DNA from: Leptospirillum sp.
GTDB lineage: Bacteria > Nitrospirota > Leptospirillia > Leptospirillales > Leptospirillaceae
DNA: 17,290 nucleotides
Assembly: GCA_027343785.1 (NCBI GenBank)
Contig: DAHWKF010000001.1
Location: 1 to 17,290 of the forward strand
Direction of reading: 5' to 3'
In this document: piece by piece, positions 15,352 to 17,290 of the stretch
Layout: every line of letters begins with the position of its first letter
How positions within the stretch are numbered: the first letter of the stretch is position 1
Translations under genes and position numbers: made by a program
Notes under the pieces: model-generated
The model's database searches: none
Told to the model about the DNA's origin: nothing
Seen by the model: the letters and a program-made list of their open reading frames with translations, nothing else

Positions 15352-16209
15352 ATGCGGATACGCCATCGGGTGATCGGGAAAACGGCGGGAATGATCGGAA
15401 TGGTCTTCCTGGCCATTTACATGTGGGGAACGGCCGTTCGGGGCGAAAGCGCCGGAGCCGTCGAGCTTTATCATATCGGGGTGGGGGACACCTTGTCCGT
15501 CACCATCTGGGAAGAACCGAAGCTGAACGGGATCCTGACCGTGCTTCCGGACGGGATGATCACGATGCCGCTTCTGGGCACCTTTCGGGCGGCGGGTTAC
15601 ACCAGCGATGTGCTGGCCCATCATATCGCCCGGCGGATGAGCACGATCTTCCGGAAGGAACCTTCGGTGACCGTGACGGTGAAGGGGATGGGAAACAACT
15701 TTTTCTATATCACCGGCGCGGTGGGCAAACCCGGAGTCGTCCCCTTCACCCACAATATCCGCCTTCTGCAGGCGATCATCCTGGCCGGTGGCGCCACGAT
15801 GGCGGCGAAGGAAGACGGCGTGGTCCTGATCCGGGACAACCGTCCCCGGACGCTTTCCATCGAAAAGCTCGATCAGGGAAAGGACCTGTCGAACAATATC
15901 CGGATCCACCCCCAGGACATCATCATCGTTCCGATCAAGACCGAGCAGATCTATCTCATGGGCGAGGTCGCCGGCCCGGGCGCCTACTATTTCAACAAGG
16001 GCATGACGGTGATGCAGGCTTTGATCCAGGCCCACGGATTTACCCAGTTCGCCTCCCTGGGGTCGGTCCGGATCATCCGGAAAAAAAAGGACGGCTCCAA
16101 GAAGATCATCCACATCGACATCAACCACATCGAAGACGAGAAAAAGACCGAAGCGAAAGAGTATCTGCATCCCGGAGACCTGATCTATGTGCCCCAGCGG
16201 ATGTTCTAG
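15352..16209 (+). CDS. Polysaccharide export protein (Wza/SLBB family), XrtA-type
   Basis: A 285-residue periplasmic/outer-membrane export component. Residues about 1-34 look like a signal peptide (MIGMVFLAIYMW core). The Poly_export domain follows (about 38-118: YHIGVGDTLSVTIWEE, VLPDGMITMPLLG, EPSVTVTV), then two SLBB-type segments (about 121-175, ITGAVGKPGVV; about 204-270, LMGEVAGPGAYYF) and LHPGDLIYVPQ at the end. Proteins of this family form the periplasmic/outer-membrane channel for the polymer. There is no cysteine anywhere, so the usual Wza lipoprotein anchor is absent. ATG 15352 is chosen for the GGGGGGGA just before it and for the promoter position; a TTG at 15283 would put the start upstream of the predicted transcript. 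Shorter than Wza (about 380), lacking its last membrane helix. The sugar transferase follows after 33 bases. Confidence 0.9.
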   Translation: MRIRHRVIGKTAGMIGMVFLAIYMWGTAVRGESAGAVELYHIGVGDTLSVTIWEEPKLNGILTVLPDGMITMPLLGTFRAAGYTSDVLAHHIARRMSTIFRKEPSVTVTVKGMGNNFFYITGAVGKPGVVPFTHNIRLLQAIILAGGATMAAKEDGVVLIRDNRPRTLSIEKLDQGKDLSNNIRIHPQDIIIVPIKTEQIYLMGEVAGPGAYYFNKGMTVMQALIQAHGFTQFASLGSVRIIRKKKDGSKKIIHIDINHIEDEKKTEAKEYLHPGDLIYVPQRMF

Positions 16210-16242
16210 AAGAATGCCGGCCCTGGGCCGGGGAGCCTGTCC

Positions 16243-17290
16243 ATGATCCGGATTTTCAACCATTACGTGTCGCTCACCGTCCTGTTTGTCCTGCTGGGGG
16301 ACGCCCTTTTTGCGAGCCTCGCCGTGGTGGCCCTGTTCAGCTTCATGCGGCTGGGGCCGCAAGGGGGGACGGCCATGGAACAGGGGTTGGCGGTGGGGAC
16401 TGTCTGGGTCGTGTTGTCGGCCTTCCTGTTTTTCCAGGCCGGACTCTACGACACCCTGAATTTCGAAGACGACCGGAACAGCCTCATCCGGATCCTTTCC
16501 GCCTTCGTCATCCTGGGGGGGATCGGATTTCTGGTGATGGTCGCCTTTCCGGTCTTCCGGATGGGCTGGAAGGAAGCGCTCCTCCTGACCGGGCTCACCT
16601 TCATGGGAATCGTCGCCTGGCGGCGGTTCGTGGTCCTGCGCCTCCCGTTCGTCGGGTGGAAACGGCGGACGCTGATCCTGGGGACCTTCCAGATCTCCCG
16701 GATCTTAGAGGAGCTGAACAAGTTCCGGCACAATATCCGGATCCACGGCGTGGTGGATGCGCGAAAGCTCAAGGAGTTCGACCTGGTCGACTACGCCATC
16801 GAACACCGGATCCACTCCATCGTGATCTCGCTGAAGGACCGGCGGGGGACGCTTCCCATCCATAATATCCTGGCCTGCAAGATGCACGGGATCGACGTCA
16901 TGGAGTGGGCGACCTTCTATGAAAAGAACACCAACAAGATCGACATCATGAACATCAACCCCAGCCACCTGATCCTGGGGGACGGGTTCCACCGGAACCG
17001 CCTGACGGTCGTGATCAAGGGGGTGATGGACCGTGTGCTCTCCCTTGTGGGACTTCTTCTGTTTCTGCCAATCGGTCTCGTGATCGCCCTTCTGATCCGT
17101 CTCGAATCCCCCGGCCCCGTCTTCTACAGCCAGGAGCGGGTGGGGCTGAACGGGCGGCCGTTCAAGATCCTGAAGTTTCGCTCGATGGTGGCGGACGCGG
17201 AAAAAGGACTGTCTCCCCAGTGGGCGTCGCAGAACGACCCCCGCATCACCCGCGTCGGGGCGTTCCTCCGCAAGACCCGTCTCGACGAGG
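16243..17290 (+). CDS. XrtA/PEP-CTERM-type undecaprenyl-phosphate sugar transferase (TIGR03013-like, partial)
   Basis: The frame stays open from ATG 16243 (GGGGAG eight bases upstream) to the right edge: 349 codons, C-terminus missing. The opening MIRIFNHYVSLTVLFVLLGD is close to the start of TIGR03013 proteins. Four or so N-terminal helices (to about residue 125) precede a Rossmann-like part (RTLILGTFQISRILEEL; IVISLKDRRGTLPI; EWATFYEKNTNKID; PSHLILGDGFHRN). From about residue 265 the bacterial sugar transferase domain begins: a helix, then LESPGPVFYSQERVGLNG and FKILKFRSMVADAEKG, NDPRITRVGAFLRKTRLDE. This polyprenyl-phosphate hexose-1-P transferase starts the repeat unit on undecaprenyl phosphate at the inner membrane. 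It probably shares the transcript of the export gene upstream. It is the clearest sign of an XrtA-type locus. Confidence 0.93.
   Translation, partial: MIRIFNHYVSLTVLFVLLGDALFASLAVVALFSFMRLGPQGGTAMEQGLAVGTVWVVLSAFLFFQAGLYDTLNFEDDRNSLIRILSAFVILGGIGFLVMVAFPVFRMGWKEALLLTGLTFMGIVAWRRFVVLRLPFVGWKRRTLILGTFQISRILEELNKFRHNIRIHGVVDARKLKEFDLVDYAIEHRIHSIVISLKDRRGTLPIHNILACKMHGIDVMEWATFYEKNTNKIDIMNINPSHLILGDGFHRNRLTVVIKGVMDRVLSLVGLLLFLPIGLVIALLIRLESPGPVFYSQERVGLNGRPFKILKFRSMVADAEKGLSPQWASQNDPRITRVGAFLRKTRLDE

Noticed and set aside
14013..15416. 467-residue minus-strand frame over the phosphodiesterase-like gene and the next promoter
   Set aside because: Low-complexity basic/Pro-rich shadow frame; crosses a promoter and a gene start on the other strand and shows no known motif.
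15423..16865. 480-residue plus-strand frame across the export and sugar transferase genes
   Set aside because: Off-frame reading full of Arg/Pro/Gly repeats; the overlapping frames show Poly_export/SLBB and sugar transferase motifs.

Overview
The window is part of an exopolysaccharide locus of the XrtA/PEP-CTERM (exosortase A) type in a Gram-negative bacterium. Three things point there. A PrsK-type histidine kinase is cut by the left edge. A TIGR03013-type (EpsB family) initiating sugar transferase is cut by the right edge. A polysaccharide export protein and a set of glycosyltransferases lie between them. The exosortase itself, PrsR, chain-length and tyrosine-kinase genes and PEP-CTERM substrates are not in the window and would be expected just outside it. 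The taxon cannot be fixed from sequence alone; Nitrospirota (for example Leptospirillum-like bacteria) or Proteobacteria would fit. Outer-membrane proteins and frequent TTG/GTG starts are visible.

Layout. 1-1164 (-) is the N-terminal part of prsK. 1165-1500 is a divergent control region with back-to-back sigma-54 (-24/-12) promoter candidates. 1501-2475 (+) and 2610-3632 (-) are two convergent GT2 glycosyltransferases. 3633-3983 is a second divergent control region with a strong sigma-54 candidate reading right. 3984-5786 (+) is an exported beta-barrel-like protein with an Asn/Pro/Gly/Ser-rich linker. 5866-15104 is a chain of seven tightly overlapping genes: Wzy/O-antigen-ligase family membrane protein, GT4, GT4-deacetylase fusion, GT4, membrane GT2, NodB-like deacetylase, and an alkaline-phosphatase-superfamily protein that seems to have lost metal ligands. 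15105-15351 holds another sigma-54 candidate, followed by the polysaccharide export protein (15352-16209) and the initiating sugar transferase (16243 to the edge).

How it may work together (inference). The initiating transferase loads the first sugar on undecaprenyl phosphate. The GT2 and GT4 enzymes extend the unit, and two deacetylase domains without signal peptides trim acetyl groups in the cytoplasm. The Wzy-like protein polymerises or ligates, and the export protein, perhaps with the beta-barrel, moves the polymer across the outer membrane. Each main transcription unit starts behind a site with invariant GG and GC doublets at sigma-54 spacing. PrsK is known to act with the sigma-54-dependent regulator PrsR, so the whole window reads as one PrsK/PrsR/RpoN regulon.

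Base composition changes: about 1200-5860 is clearly AT-richer (about 42% G+C in a 60-base sample at 4981) than the 5866-17290 part (about 60% in a sample at 8101), suggesting mosaic origin. No rRNA, tRNA, CRISPR, insertion sequence or transposase was seen.
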